DNA of 36,794 nucleotides, from positions 1 through 36,794 of the forward strand of contig NZ_JMFO01000030.1 of NCBI RefSeq assembly GCF_000714715.1. The letters are read 5' to 3'. The stretch comes from Candidatus Magnetobacterium casense (GTDB taxonomy: Bacteria; Nitrospirota; Thermodesulfovibrionia; Thermodesulfovibrionales; Magnetobacteriaceae). Position numbers and translations under genes: made by a program. The number at the start of each line of letters is the position of its first letter. Positions within the stretch are counted from its first letter, which is position 1. Below, piece after piece: positions 25,618 to 34,189 of the stretch. A model generated the notes under the pieces. That model made no database searches, had not been told where the DNA came from, and saw only the letters and a list, made by a program, of their open reading frames with translations.

Positions 25618-25646
25618 ATTTTGCGAATTATTTTGGACGCTGTCAA
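25618..25646 (-). promoter_or_regulatory. Main promoter of the thrS operon
   Basis: On the minus strand a perfect TTGACA (25641-25646), exactly 17 bases, then CAAAAT (25618-25623). It is 63 bases above the thrS start. The leader that follows is A/T-rich without an obvious stem. Confidence 0.55.
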
Positions 25647-25738
25647 TGTTTCGGGCAACGTACCCGGCAAAGTTATTATGCTGCAACGCTGAATCAGGGG
25701 TTACAGGAGTCTGACCATTGCGGCTATTACGCCGGCCT

Positions 25739-26662
25739 TCAGATTTTTAATTGCACTATGACCTCTGCCATGTCGGGGGGCAGTTGACTCTTAAACTCCA
25801 TGTACTGTTGCGTAATTGGATGCACAAAGCCAAGCACACGAGCGTGCAACATCTGCCGTGGGATGAGGAGCTTGCGGTTGTCTATCTGCAGGGAGGTCTT
25901 TTTTCCGTAGATGTCATCGCCCAGGACGGGGTGGCCGATGGCGGCAAAGTGTACCCTTATCTGGTGCGTTCTGCCCGTTAGGAGCGTTGCCTCTATGAGG
26001 GAGGCACAGCGTAGTTCCCGGATGAGACGCCACCTCGTTATAGCGGTTTTGGAGCGTTTTGTGCGTGTTGACATCTTTTTCCTGTCTGCATCGCTGCGTC
26101 CTATTGGGAGGTTGATCTCACCTTCGGTCTTGTTTGGTTTGCCATAGAGGAGGGTTATGTAGCTCCTCTTGATGGTTCTATCCTTGAACTGTGTTACCAA
26201 ACCATAGTATGCCGCATCATTGAGGGCAACGACCACCAGTCCCGAAGTGTCCCTGTCGATCCTATGGACGATGCCAGGACGCAGCGGACCTCCAATGGTG
26301 GCCAAAGAGCCTACCTTACTTGCAATGCCGTTTATCAGGCTGCCCTCCTGGTGCCCTGCCCCGGGATACATGACCATCTGCGGAGGCTTGTCAACTACTA
26401 TTAGGCTGTTATCCTGGTAGACCACATCAAAGTCCAACTCCTGAGCAATGAGTTGCTGCTGCTGTGGCAACGACGCCCTGAGCGTCACTTCGATTACGTC
26501 GGCAGGTTTTATCTTGTAGCCCTGCTTTTTGACTATACCATTGACTGTTATCAGGCCATCCTTGATCGCTCCCTCTACCTGACAGCGACTGCTTGACGTC
26601 CTGACCGCAAGGAACTGGTCCAATCGCTGATTGACTTCGGCAGGCTCTACTATGACTCTCAT
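25739..26662 (-). CDS. rluD: RluD-family 23S rRNA pseudouridine synthase
   Basis: An enzyme (307 residues) that converts uridines in 23S rRNA to pseudouridine. An N-terminal S4 RNA-binding domain (NQRLDQFLAVRTSSSRCQVE, IVKKQGYKIKPADVIEV) is followed by the catalytic domain with the RluA-family signature PGIVHRIDRDTSGLVVVALN, whose Asp attacks the base, and RTHQIRVHFAAIGHPVLGD. Whether it acts at the RluD or RluC sites cannot be told from sequence alone. It sits upstream of the thrS operon on the same strand, separated by that operon's own promoter. Confidence 0.9.
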   Translation of the reverse strand: MRVIVEPAEVNQRLDQFLAVRTSSSRCQVEGAIKDGLITVNGIVKKQGYKIKPADVIEVTLRASLPQQQQLIAQELDFDVVYQDNSLIVVDKPPQMVMYPGAGHQEGSLINGIASKVGSLATIGGPLRPGIVHRIDRDTSGLVVVALNDAAYYGLVTQFKDRTIKRSYITLLYGKPNKTEGEINLPIGRSDADRKKMSTRTKRSKTAITRWRLIRELRCASLIEATLLTGRTHQIRVHFAAIGHPVLGDDIYGKKTSLQIDNRKLLIPRQMLHARVLGFVHPITQQYMEFKSQLPPDMAEVIVQLKI

Positions 26663-26701
26663 ATGAAAAAACGCACAAGAGGGAACACTGACACGCCCTT
26701 T

Positions 26702-27130
26702 TTAGTACGTGAGCAGCTCTTTCAGGTTGGCAACTGCCTGGATCACGGCTCCGAGTTTATGCAGTATCCTGTGGATGAATTCTTTTTTGCTGAGTATGTT
26801 TAACACTTTGATAAATGTCAGCTTGGTTGTCAGGACATAGTTGTCGTCCCTGGACAATTGGCATAAGATGTGTATACCATCCGGCCCCAGTTTCTCAATG
26901 GCGTTGAGGAAGTCCTTATTTCCTTCCGACATCGCTACCAATGACTCCAAACACTCGGGCGTCAGGGTTGATTTAGAGACAATCGTCAGACTCTCCTTCA
27001 TCCTTTCATCGACATTGGGGATGACAAACGTCTTTTCATCGACATTGGGGATGACGACCTTGTCTGCTTCTTCCACAACAATCCCTGCATCCCGTCTTCT
27101 TCTCTTACGTCTTTCCGATTTGCTTGACAT
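26702..27130 (-). CDS. Hypothetical protein with in-frame tandem repeat
   Basis: I do not recognise this 142-residue protein. The N-terminus is very basic (KSERRKRRRRDAG). An in-frame duplication follows: VIPNVDEKTF then VIPNVDERMK, encoded by two copies of a 30-base unit (about 27004-27033 and 27034-27063, with 22 identical bases). The rest is predicted helical (CLESLVAMSEGNKDFLNAIE to the C-terminus), with no Cys pattern and no membrane segment. It lies 39 bases upstream of rluD on the same strand and may be cotranscribed. The ribosome site is weak. Confidence 0.6.
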   Translation of the reverse strand: MSSKSERRKRRRRDAGIVVEEADKVVIPNVDEKTFVIPNVDERMKESLTIVSKSTLTPECLESLVAMSEGNKDFLNAIEKLGPDGIHILCQLSRDDNYVLTTKLTFIKVLNILSKKEFIHRILHKLGAVIQAVANLKELLTY

Positions 27131-27199
27131 TGATATCTTTTAATATAGCAAAGCGTGGCAGAGTATGTCAATGAACACAAATTTTATTTAAAAAAAAGC

Positions 27200-27302
27200 G
27201 GTAGTCCTGCACAAGTAGAGATGATCGTAAATTTACCACCCTCCCCTAACCCCTCCCATAAAGGGATGGGGATGGCAATATCACTATCACTGCAGGACTA
27301 CC
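27200..27302. mobile_element. 103-bp element bounded by 12-bp inverted repeats
   Basis: GGTAGTCCTGCA at 27200-27211 and its reverse complement at 27291-27302 enclose about 80 bases with no gene. It adjoins the relic transposase fragment on the right. It could be a mini-element, or the outer ends of one or two decayed insertion sequences. Confidence 0.45.
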
Positions 27303-27499
27303 TAAGTCGTTAGGGGTAACTCGGATTAAAACATCCCTGATAACGTATTCACTAGGAACTATGTATTGTCCTTTGGTATAGCGACAACCAAAACGACTCC
27401 TGGCTTTATTGCCAAGGTCTTTGGCCCAATTGTAGATAGCTCTGTATCCACGCATTCCACAAAGTATGGCTCCTGCCGAGATGGCCAAACCAGAATAAA
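27303..27499 (-). pseudogene. Relic of an ISAs1-type transposase N-terminal region
   Basis: The frame holds LAISAGAILCGMRGYRAIYN and WAKDLGNKARSRFGCRYTKG, which matches the 'LAICAxLCGxRGYRAIAxW' start of ISAs1-type transposases (DDE_Tnp_1-associated N-terminal domain) as I remember it. A stop codon lies directly upstream in frame, and on the other side the frame runs into the small inverted-repeat element, so neither end is complete. No catalytic region remains. Confidence 0.5.
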
Positions 27500-27508
27500 T
27501 TCACCGTG

Positions 27509-27538
27509 TTGACTGACTCAGCTTTATTGTGCTACCAT
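27509..27538 (+). promoter_or_regulatory. Promoter of the REC-PAS-GGDEF gene
   Basis: TTGACT (27509-27514), an 18-base spacer, then TACCAT (27533-27538). The ATG is at 27550 and has no ribosome site, so transcription would start about 5 bases before the start codon. Confidence 0.45.
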
Positions 27539-27549
27539 AAATAAATATT

Positions 27550-28844
27550 ATGGCGAGGGTTGAGCTGATTGATAGTAAGTCTGAGGATATTCTCAAAGAC
27601 ACAGTCCTCCTGTATGTTGAAGATGATAAGGAGATAAACAGACAGCTTTCCTTTTTTCTAAGAAAGCGTGTGAAAATGCTCTTTAGCGCCTTTGATGGTC
27701 AGGAGGGACTTGATATATTTAAGGTACAAGCCCCCGACGTTGTTGTTACGGACATAAGAATGCCTCGCATGGATGGTATCCAGATGGCAATACACATCAA
27801 GGAAATAAGCCCGGATGCGAAGATAATTATCACGACGGCCTTTAATGATGAAGAGCATTTCATTCAGGCCATAGATGCCCAGATAGACAGTTTTATTAAA
27901 AAACCGGTAGACCCGCGTAAACTTGTTGAAACGATAGCAAAACTTGCAAACGTATCTCTCCAGCAAAGAGAGATTCATGAAAAAAACAAACTCATTAACT
28001 TTACACTCAACTCGTTACCGAATTTTATACTTACAATGAGGGATGGTAAAATTGAACTTGCAAACTCAACTTTTTTGAGTTTTTTACACTGCAGTTCACT
28101 GAAAGAATTTCATAACAAGTATAAATCGTTGGAAGATATTATATCCCTGGATACAAAGCATTGCAATACATCTGAAGGATGCATTAAGTTAATAAATTAT
28201 CTGCAAAAACACAGCGAAGAGGATGTAATAGTTTCCGTAAATACATCCGGCGATAGCTGTGTATCCAAGTCGTATATACTGAAACATGCCCATCTTCCGG
28301 AAAGTAAAACATACATTTTTTCATTAACTGATGTGGATAGCTCTGAAAGTAAAAGAAGAGAAATGGAAATTACAAACGTAACAGATGAGTTGACAGGTTT
28401 ATATAATAAGAGATATTTTAACCAAACACTATCACTAAATGTAAATAACAGAAAGCGATATGAGTATCCTCTCTCCCTTATTTTTTTGATATAGATCATT
28501 TTAAGGTGGTCAACGATAAATATGGTCATCTTTTAGGAGACTGCGTTTTAAGGGAGCTTGCTAAACTTGTATCCGGCCAGACGCGTAGCCAGGATGTGCT
28601 GGCAAGGTGGGGCGGGGAGGAGTTTGTTCTTCTTATGCCGCATATTGATTTGGATGCTGCTGTTGAAATTGCACAACGCCTGCGAATAAATATTGAAAGT
28701 CAAGACATTTGTGATATCAGGATTACAAGCAGCTTCGGTGTAGTCGCATATATAGAAGGCGAGATGGACAACGATCTCTTAAACCGTGCAGATGCACTCC
28801 TCTATGAGGCCAAACGCTCCGGTAGAAACAAGGTCTGTTTTTGA
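27550..28844 (+). pseudogene. Response regulator REC-PAS-GGDEF (diguanylate cyclase), frameshifted in a T run
   Basis: One gene split into two frames. The first (27550-28494) encodes a receiver domain with the acidic pair in LLYVEDD, phospho-acceptor Asp 68 in VVVTDIRMP, Thr in IITTAF and Lys in FIKKPVD, then a PAS-like region at about 145-270, then the start of a GGDEF domain (DELTGLYNKRYFNQTL). After LSLIFL the frame hits a stop. The next frame, from about 28488, continues at once with DIDHFKVVNDKYGH and carries the active motif RWGGEEF plus an RxxD inhibitory site (RSQD) 5 residues before it, to the end at 28844. The break is in a run of seven T (28481-28487); eight T would restore LIFFDIDHF. 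It would make cyclic di-GMP if restored. It precedes the histidine kinase, its likely partner. Confidence 0.85.
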
Positions 28845-28926
28845 GTAAATGTTAAATGTAACTATAAAAAAATGGTATCCTCTAAAAAAGGCATGGTAAT
28901 TTTTATTTTGTGGTTTAGAGATATGG

Positions 28927-28999
28927 ATTCCCGCTTTCGCGGGAATGACAGTTATAGCCGTTTTAGCAAATTTGTCATTCCTGTGTAAACAGGAATCCA
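28927..28999. repeat. REP-like double hairpin, copy 1
   Basis: Hairpin ATTCCCGC-tttc-GCGGGAAT, followed 29 bases later by ATTCCTGT-gtaa-ACAGGAAT. GAATGACA and TGTCATTC face each other between the two. This is the common 'GCGGGAATGAC' type of bacterial repeat. It sits between the GGDEF gene and the histidine kinase gene. Confidence 0.75.
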
Positions 29000-29047
29000 G
29001 AAAACGTAAAAGCATAGTTGTCGTGAAATATAAAGAGGATACAAAAA

Positions 29048-32000
29048 ATGAATAAATGGGTACCGTTTATCGGTATTATCAGATATCTTCATAGCCGTAC
29101 CTCTCTTACAATCAAAGCATTTGTCTTTTCACTCGTGACAGGGTTAGCCATATGGTTTGTCATGGACTATATGCACAACAAAAGAGTAGAAGAACAATAT
29201 ATGAATCAGACATATGAGAGAATGAAAGTTGAGACGGAAGAGGATATGGAAAGGTTTGTCGCTAGCATGAAGCGCCTTGAAATATTTACTAAGCTTATCA
29301 AAAACACGACTTCTTTTATTGATTATATTGATAAAGAGGAGGTAGAATCCATGTTAGCGTTGCAGTATATAATGCTGACTGATCCAAAAGGACGGATAAT
29401 AAAAAGTCTTGATAAAGTTGAAAAGCCCGCTATTTCTGCTTTAGTTGAACAGGTATCCAGGTATGCCATACTTGATAAGCTATTTGTAACCAGGATAAGC
29501 AATGAGCCTTTTTTAATATTAAAAAAACGAGTAATTGATAAAACAGGCGCTCTCTTTGGTTACGTGATATTATTATCCAGGATAGATAATAATACCATGA
29601 AAAAATCATATATAATACATCCCCATGACAGTATTCATGCGCTGGAGGATGAAGATAGTTCAACAATTGTAGCGTCAAGTCAACCTGATATATTGCCGGC
29701 AGGTATAAACGTGAACAAACTTTACGATTACATTATCATACGTAAATCGTTGTCTGATATCTCACAGGGTGGTATAAAGCTCGCCTTTTTGTCCATCAAG
29801 CACAAAAGCGTCATAAACAATGCCCTGAAGGACATTGTTGCCAGAAACAGAAAGCAGATAGCCTTGACTGCCACAGCTTTTATATTGTTTTTTTCATTGT
29901 TTACGTATACATTTTCCAGATTAATCCATAAAATAGCCTTGCTAATAAGTCAAATGTCAAAAGAATGCCTTGGAATTGAACTGTACGTATATCATAAGGG
30001 TGACGAGCTGATATTTATAACCTCCCAGATAAAACAACTGTTTATCGACATGAACGGTATGTGCAATTCTTTGCAGATTGCATCCAACAAGGCTATGAAA
30101 TTCTACCAAATAGTACAGCAAAGCCCTGCCAGTATAATAATAACCGATACAGAGGCTAATATAGAGTATGTAAACCCTAAATTCACGGAAATATCAGGGT
30201 ACGCCGTTGAAGATATTATCGGAAAAAGACCATGTATGTTGAAATCAGGTATACATACAAGAAAATTCTATACTAAGTTGTGGGCGACAATCCTATCTGG
30301 AAAAACATGGCAAGGAGAGTTTTTCAACAAGAAAAAAAATGGGGAATTTTACTGGGAATTGTCACTGATATTCCCACTGATTGATGATGAAGGCAAGATT
30401 ATAAATTATATCGCAATAAAGGAGGATATAACATCGAGAAAACACCTGGAACGTGAAATAGAACTATATAAAAACCACCTTGAGGATTTGGTCGCTGAAC
30501 GTACGCTCCAGTTGATAGACAGAGAGACTGAACTAACAAACAGCAAAAATACCCTCTTGGCGCTGATGAACTCCATTACAGAGTCTGTTATGCTGATAGC
30601 TAAAGATGGCATTATTCTGACAATAAATGAATCAGGGGCAAACAGGTTTGGTAATACACCACATGATATGATTGGTAAAAACATCTTTGACTTTCTCCCT
30701 CATGATGTATCACAAAATAGAAGGCAACAAATAAACAGGATAATAAATGAAGGAGTCTCCATCGAGTATGAAGATACACGTGCTGGTTATCACTTTAGCC
30801 ATAACCTCTATCCGACATTTGATAAACAAGGCAACGTTACCAGCATCGCCATATTTGCCATTGATGTTACAGAAAGAAACAGACAGGAGAGAAGGGCGTT
30901 ACTCTTTCTGCAGGCGGTAGAGGCTACCTTGGATGGTATCAATTTAGCAGACCTTGAGGGCAGGGTGTTTTATTCAAATAAAGCAGCGGCAGACATGCTG
31001 GGTTACAGCGTTGATGAAATTATAGGTATGAGCACGAGTGATTTTAACGATGACCCAATGATTGAAGAACAAGCAATAATACCGGCTGTTTTGAAAGAAG
31101 GTAGTTGGGGCGGCGAATTGAAGGCTAAAAGAAAAGATGGCACAATAATTACTATATGGCTTAGTGTAAGTCCAATAAAGGATAACAACGGAGATATAAT
31201 ATATACCGTTGGAGTGTCCAGAGATATAACATCACAAAAACTCTACGAGGAAACATTAAAGCAATATGAAGATATAGTTTCAGTCACCAGCGAACACATC
31301 TCTATAGTTGATAGAGATTATGTATACAAGACTGTTAATAAAACGTACCTGGCTGCCCACAAACGCACTAAAGGCGAAATTGTAGGTCATTCTGTTGAGG
31401 AACTTTTTGGAAGCAAGGTGTTTCATGACATAATAAAACCCAAACTTGATAAGTGTCTCTCCGGAGAAGTTGTCAACTATCAGACCTGGCTTGATTTCGC
31501 ATATATAGGTAGAAGGTATATGGATGCATACTACCACCCTTATTATAACTCACATGGTGTCATTACAGGTGTCGTAGTAAGTGGAAGGGATATAACAGAC
31601 AAAAAGCAAGCCGAGGATGACCTTAAAAATATTGCCAGATTCCCTGCCGAAAACCCAAATCCTGTCTTGCGAGTAGACGGAGACGCCAAGATTATTTACA
31701 GCAATCAATCGGGAGTAGAATTTTTAAACAAATGGGGCATCACAGATACCTTACCACCATATATGCACAGTGCCATTGAGATGGCCATTGAAAACGGGGT
31801 ATCTGATGATATCGAGATCACCGTTTCAGACGGCACCACCTTCCTTTTCTCTGTGGTACCGATTAAGGAGTCCGGTTATGTCAATCTGTATGGCAGGGAG
31901 ATAACAAAACTGAAAAATACTGAAGCGATATTAAAGTTGCAACAGGAGGAGATAAGAAAGATTAATCTTGATCTCGAGCAAAAAATCAAAGAAGAAGTTA

Positions 32001-32734
32001 GCAAAAACAGACAAAAAGATATTATTATGTTTCAACAGTCCAGATTGGCGTCTATGGGCGAAATGGTAAATTACATAGCGCACCAGTGGAGACAACCATT
32101 AAATGCGCTCAACATCATGTTATTTAACATTGAAGATGCATGTAATAACAGTGAAAATGATTCAGCTTTAATGAATAATCTGTTGGCAGACGCAAAAGTT
32201 ATTATATCCAATATGTCGACAACTATAGATGACTTCAGAAATTTCTTCAGACAAACTAAAGACAAGGTACCGTTTTGCCTGAGCAGCATTATCCAGGAAA
32301 CACTTACTCTTGTTGACTCAAGTTTTAAGTTTCATAATATTGAGGTTGAACTTACTTATAATGACAAGATTTATATAACCGGCCTTGCCAATGAATATTC
32401 ACAGGTAATCTTAAATGTCATTAATAACGCCAAGGATGCAATTCTGGAAAGAGATATACATGAAGGAAAAATAACGATTGATTGCTATGAAGACAACAAC
32501 AATGCAGTGGTTACCATAACAGACAACGCCGGAGGTATTCCCGCTGATATTATAAACAGAATATTCGAGCCATACTTTACAACCAAGACGGAAGGTAAGG
32601 GCACTGGCATAGGGCTTTACATGTCAAAAACCATAATAGAAGAACACATGAATGGTTCAATAACTGCCACAAATACCTCAGATGGTGCCAGATTTACCAT
32701 CACAACTCCCAAAAGTATACCGGTAGCGCCATAA
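29048..32734 (+). CDS. Large membrane-bound multi-PAS sensor histidine kinase
   Basis: A sensor kinase of 1228 residues. Two membrane helices (about 23-41 and 269-295) enclose a periplasmic sensor domain of about 230 residues. A HAMP-like linker follows, then about five PAS domains (roughly 352-460, 510-620, 625-745, 745-860, 865-965). Several end in the typical PAC tail, such as VGVSRDITSQK and VVSGRDITDKK. The kinase core has the H box SMGEMVNYIAHQWRQPLN with His near 1011, N box NVINNAKDAI, G1 DNAGGIP, F box FEPYFTTK and G2 GKGTGIGLYM. No receiver domain is attached. The ribosome site AAAGAGG lies about 7 bases before the ATG. The REC-GGDEF regulator just upstream is the probable target. 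Confidence 0.92.
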   Translation: MNKWVPFIGIIRYLHSRTSLTIKAFVFSLVTGLAIWFVMDYMHNKRVEEQYMNQTYERMKVETEEDMERFVASMKRLEIFTKLIKNTTSFIDYIDKEEVESMLALQYIMLTDPKGRIIKSLDKVEKPAISALVEQVSRYAILDKLFVTRISNEPFLILKKRVIDKTGALFGYVILLSRIDNNTMKKSYIIHPHDSIHALEDEDSSTIVASSQPDILPAGINVNKLYDYIIIRKSLSDISQGGIKLAFLSIKHKSVINNALKDIVARNRKQIALTATAFILFFSLFTYTFSRLIHKIALLISQMSKECLGIELYVYHKGDELIFITSQIKQLFIDMNGMCNSLQIASNKAMKFYQIVQQSPASIIITDTEANIEYVNPKFTEISGYAVEDIIGKRPCMLKSGIHTRKFYTKLWATILSGKTWQGEFFNKKKNGEFYWELSLIFPLIDDEGKIINYIAIKEDITSRKHLEREIELYKNHLEDLVAERTLQLIDRETELTNSKNTLLALMNSITESVMLIAKDGIILTINESGANRFGNTPHDMIGKNIFDFLPHDVSQNRRQQINRIINEGVSIEYEDTRAGYHFSHNLYPTFDKQGNVTSIAIFAIDVTERNRQERRALLFLQAVEATLDGINLADLEGRVFYSNKAAADMLGYSVDEIIGMSTSDFNDDPMIEEQAIIPAVLKEGSWGGELKAKRKDGTIITIWLSVSPIKDNNGDIIYTVGVSRDITSQKLYEETLKQYEDIVSVTSEHISIVDRDYVYKTVNKTYLAAHKRTKGEIVGHSVEELFGSKVFHDIIKPKLDKCLSGEVVNYQTWLDFAYIGRRYMDAYYHPYYNSHGVITGVVVSGRDITDKKQAEDDLKNIARFPAENPNPVLRVDGDAKIIYSNQSGVEFLNKWGITDTLPPYMHSAIEMAIENGVSDDIEITVSDGTTFLFSVVPIKESGYVNLYGREITKLKNTEAILKLQQEEIRKINLDLEQKIKEEVSKNRQKDIIMFQQSRLASMGEMVNYIAHQWRQPLNALNIMLFNIEDACNNSENDSALMNNLLADAKVIISNMSTTIDDFRNFFRQTKDKVPFCLSSIIQETLTLVDSSFKFHNIEVELTYNDKIYITGLANEYSQVILNVINNAKDAILERDIHEGKITIDCYEDNNNAVVTITDNAGGIPADIINRIFEPYFTTKTEGKGTGIGLYMSKTIIEEHMNGSITATNTSDGARFTITTPKSIPVAP

Positions 32735-32772
32735 TCAACCTGGGGTAGCTGAATTTCTCGTGCGATACAAAT

Positions 32773-32837
32773 AAAGAAACGGGCGGCTCCGCCCCCCTTT
32801 AGAACCCCCTGCATATGAGGCCAGCCCCCTTGACCCC
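32773..32837 (-). repeat. GC-rich double stem-loop repeat, copy F
   Basis: Minus-strand orientation: GGGGTCAAGGGGGCTGGC, GCAGGGGGTTCTAAAG, GGGGCGGAGCCGCCC, then TTTCTTTATT. The centre (TCATATGCAG) is altered relative to copy B. It lies between the histidine kinase and the ECF module, opposite to their direction. Confidence 0.85.
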
Positions 32838-32901
32838 TTTATAGGCATTGTTGTTAGCACTTGTTAACCGCGAAAATTTTATTCACCCACCAAAAATCCC
32901 C

Positions 32902-32930
32902 TGTAACCTTTTCCTAACCTCCGGCGACTA
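32902..32930 (+). promoter_or_regulatory. ECF-sigma-style promoter for the Spy/ECF module
   Basis: TGTAACC (32902-32908), a 16-base spacer, then CGACTA (32925-32930). An AACC-type -35 and a CGA-type -10 at 16-17 bases are the form recognised by ECF sigma factors. It lies 72 bases above the first gene of a module that itself encodes an ECF sigma, which suggests autoregulation. Confidence 0.5.
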
Positions 32931-33002
32931 CTAAATCAAGAAGGCGGACATGAAGCCGGCAGTGGCTGCCTCAAAAAAAAAACCATTTAGGAGGACACAC
33001 AG

Positions 33003-33506
33003 ATGTTAGTAAGAAGGACACTCAGGACGATCGTGGTAGCAATGGTGTTGACGTTGGCCGTCAGCACGACACTGATGGCGGAGGTAGGCGGCGGACTTAA
33101 GGGTTCCGGTAGCGGGGATGCACAGCACATCATACTCAGGGCGCTGGTTGGAGTCAACCTCACGGATGCGCAGAAGACGGCAATTGCCGGTATTCTCAAG
33201 GGCTACAAGGATGCCCTGCAAAAGGACATTAAGGAAGTGGTCGATGCCAAAACGCAACTGCTTGACGCCATCCACTCCGACAGCTACAACGAAGCCAAGG
33301 TTCGGGCACAGTCAAGGCTCCTGGCAAGCAAGGAAGAGGAATTGGCCGTATTGCGGGCAAAGATAGTCAGCGAGGTCAACGCTGTACTAACAACCGAACA
33401 AAAGGCTATACTTGAACAGGCAAAGGAAGATTTTGCCGCCATGATTAAGGCAAAGATCGAGCGTATCCTGAACCTGATCAACACCTGGATCGGTAAGCAC
33501 AGCTAA
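33003..33506 (+). CDS. Spy/CpxP-like periplasmic protein (LTxxQ family)
   Basis: A periplasmic protein of 167 residues. A signal peptide (RRTLRTIVVAMVLTLAVSTT, cleavage near LMA-E) is followed by a Gly/Ser stretch and then an all-helical domain with two LTxxQ-type motifs, VNLTDAQKTAIAGIL and VLTTEQKAILEQ, spaced as in Spy, CpxP and ZraP. Such proteins shield unfolded proteins or bind metal. AGGAGG precedes the ATG, and an ECF-style promoter lies upstream. It is the first gene of a four-gene module and probably the stress-induced effector. Confidence 0.8.
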   Translation: MLVRRTLRTIVVAMVLTLAVSTTLMAEVGGGLKGSGSGDAQHIILRALVGVNLTDAQKTAIAGILKGYKDALQKDIKEVVDAKTQLLDAIHSDSYNEAKVRAQSRLLASKEEELAVLRAKIVSEVNAVLTTEQKAILEQAKEDFAAMIKAKIERILNLINTWIGKHS

Positions 33507-33507
33507 G

Positions 33508-33558
33508 ACAGCGGGGGCGTCTGCCAGATATTCAGATGGCCTGGGGCGCCCCCGTAAA
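33508..33558 (+). terminator. Stem-loop between the Spy-like gene and the ECF sigma gene
   Basis: GGGGGCG (about 33512-33518) can pair with CGCCCCC (about 33546-33552), with a partly paired middle, followed by A-rich rather than T-rich DNA. It may lower read-through or protect the upstream mRNA end. It would let the Spy-like gene be expressed more strongly than the regulators. Confidence 0.4.
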
Positions 33559-33568
33559 CAAAAAAATT

Positions 33569-34174
33569 ATGAACAGCAACGAAAATGATAATACATGCCA
33601 CAGTGACGAAGACGTCATAGCCTCCATACTTGGTGGTACAACGGATGACTTTGAGATTATACTAAGGCGTTATGAGAAATATGTATTTGCCATTGTGATT
33701 AAACACGTACCATATGAGAGCAGCCATGAGGTGGCACACGAGGTCTTTATTAAGATATACTATAGTTTGGGTTCGTTTAAGGGCAAGACGCCGTTTAAGC
33801 ACTTTGTGGCAACCATAGCGGTGCGAACCTGCTACGACTACTGGCGTGAGCATTATCGGTCGATGGAGGCTCCCATGAGCAGTCTAACGCAGGAGCACAG
33901 CAATTGGTGTGAGTCGATCATAGCGGAGGAGTCCCTTGAGACCTTCAGACGGCAACGGGACACCAAGGAGGCACAGGAGGTGCTCCGGTGGGCACTGAGC
34001 GTTATGAGTGCGCAGGAGAGGATGGTGCTGACCCTCATCCACCTCGAAGGACTCTCCGTCAAGGAGGCCGCTGAACTGTTGGGCTGGAGCGCCATCAATG
34101 TCAAGGTCAGGGCACACAGGGCAAGGGCAAAGCTCAGAAAACAGATACTTAAGCTGATCAACATTAAAGGATAA
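33569..34174 (+). CDS. ECF-type RNA polymerase sigma factor
   Basis: A group 4 sigma factor of about 201 residues. Region 2 has RRYEKYVFAIVIKHV, EVAHEVFIKIYYSLGSFKG and the -10 reading stretch AVRTCYDYWREHY. Region 4 has LSVMSAQERMVLTLIHLEG, SVKEAAELLGWSAINVKVRA and HRARAKLRKQI, a clear helix-turn-helix for the -35. I prefer the ATG at 33569 because a longer in-frame ATG at 33536 lies inside a stem-loop; neither has a good ribosome site. It is followed by a one-TM small protein and a membrane-anchored Spy-like protein, a layout like sigma, anti-sigma and sensor. Confidence 0.9.
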   Translation: MNSNENDNTCHSDEDVIASILGGTTDDFEIILRRYEKYVFAIVIKHVPYESSHEVAHEVFIKIYYSLGSFKGKTPFKHFVATIAVRTCYDYWREHYRSMEAPMSSLTQEHSNWCESIIAEESLETFRRQRDTKEAQEVLRWALSVMSAQERMVLTLIHLEGLSVKEAAELLGWSAINVKVRAHRARAKLRKQILKLINIKG

Positions 34175-34189
34175 AAACGGTGGTGAGAG

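Noticed and set aside
25462..25686. Alternative frame upstream of thrS that might supply a missing TGS domain
   Set aside because: Its translation is Asn/Gln/Ser/Lys-rich with no TGS pattern, and it overlaps the thrS promoter.
27004..27063. Short direct repeats that might be a CRISPR fragment
   Set aside because: Only two units, no spacer, and both lie in frame within a protein gene.
28506..28844. Separate short GGDEF gene starting at MVNDKYGH
   Set aside because: It lacks the beginning of the domain, which is found at the end of the preceding frame; one-base shift joins them.
33536..33568. Upstream ATG for the ECF sigma factor
   Set aside because: It lies in a GC-rich stem-loop after the Spy-like gene; the extra 11 residues do not resemble sigma factors.
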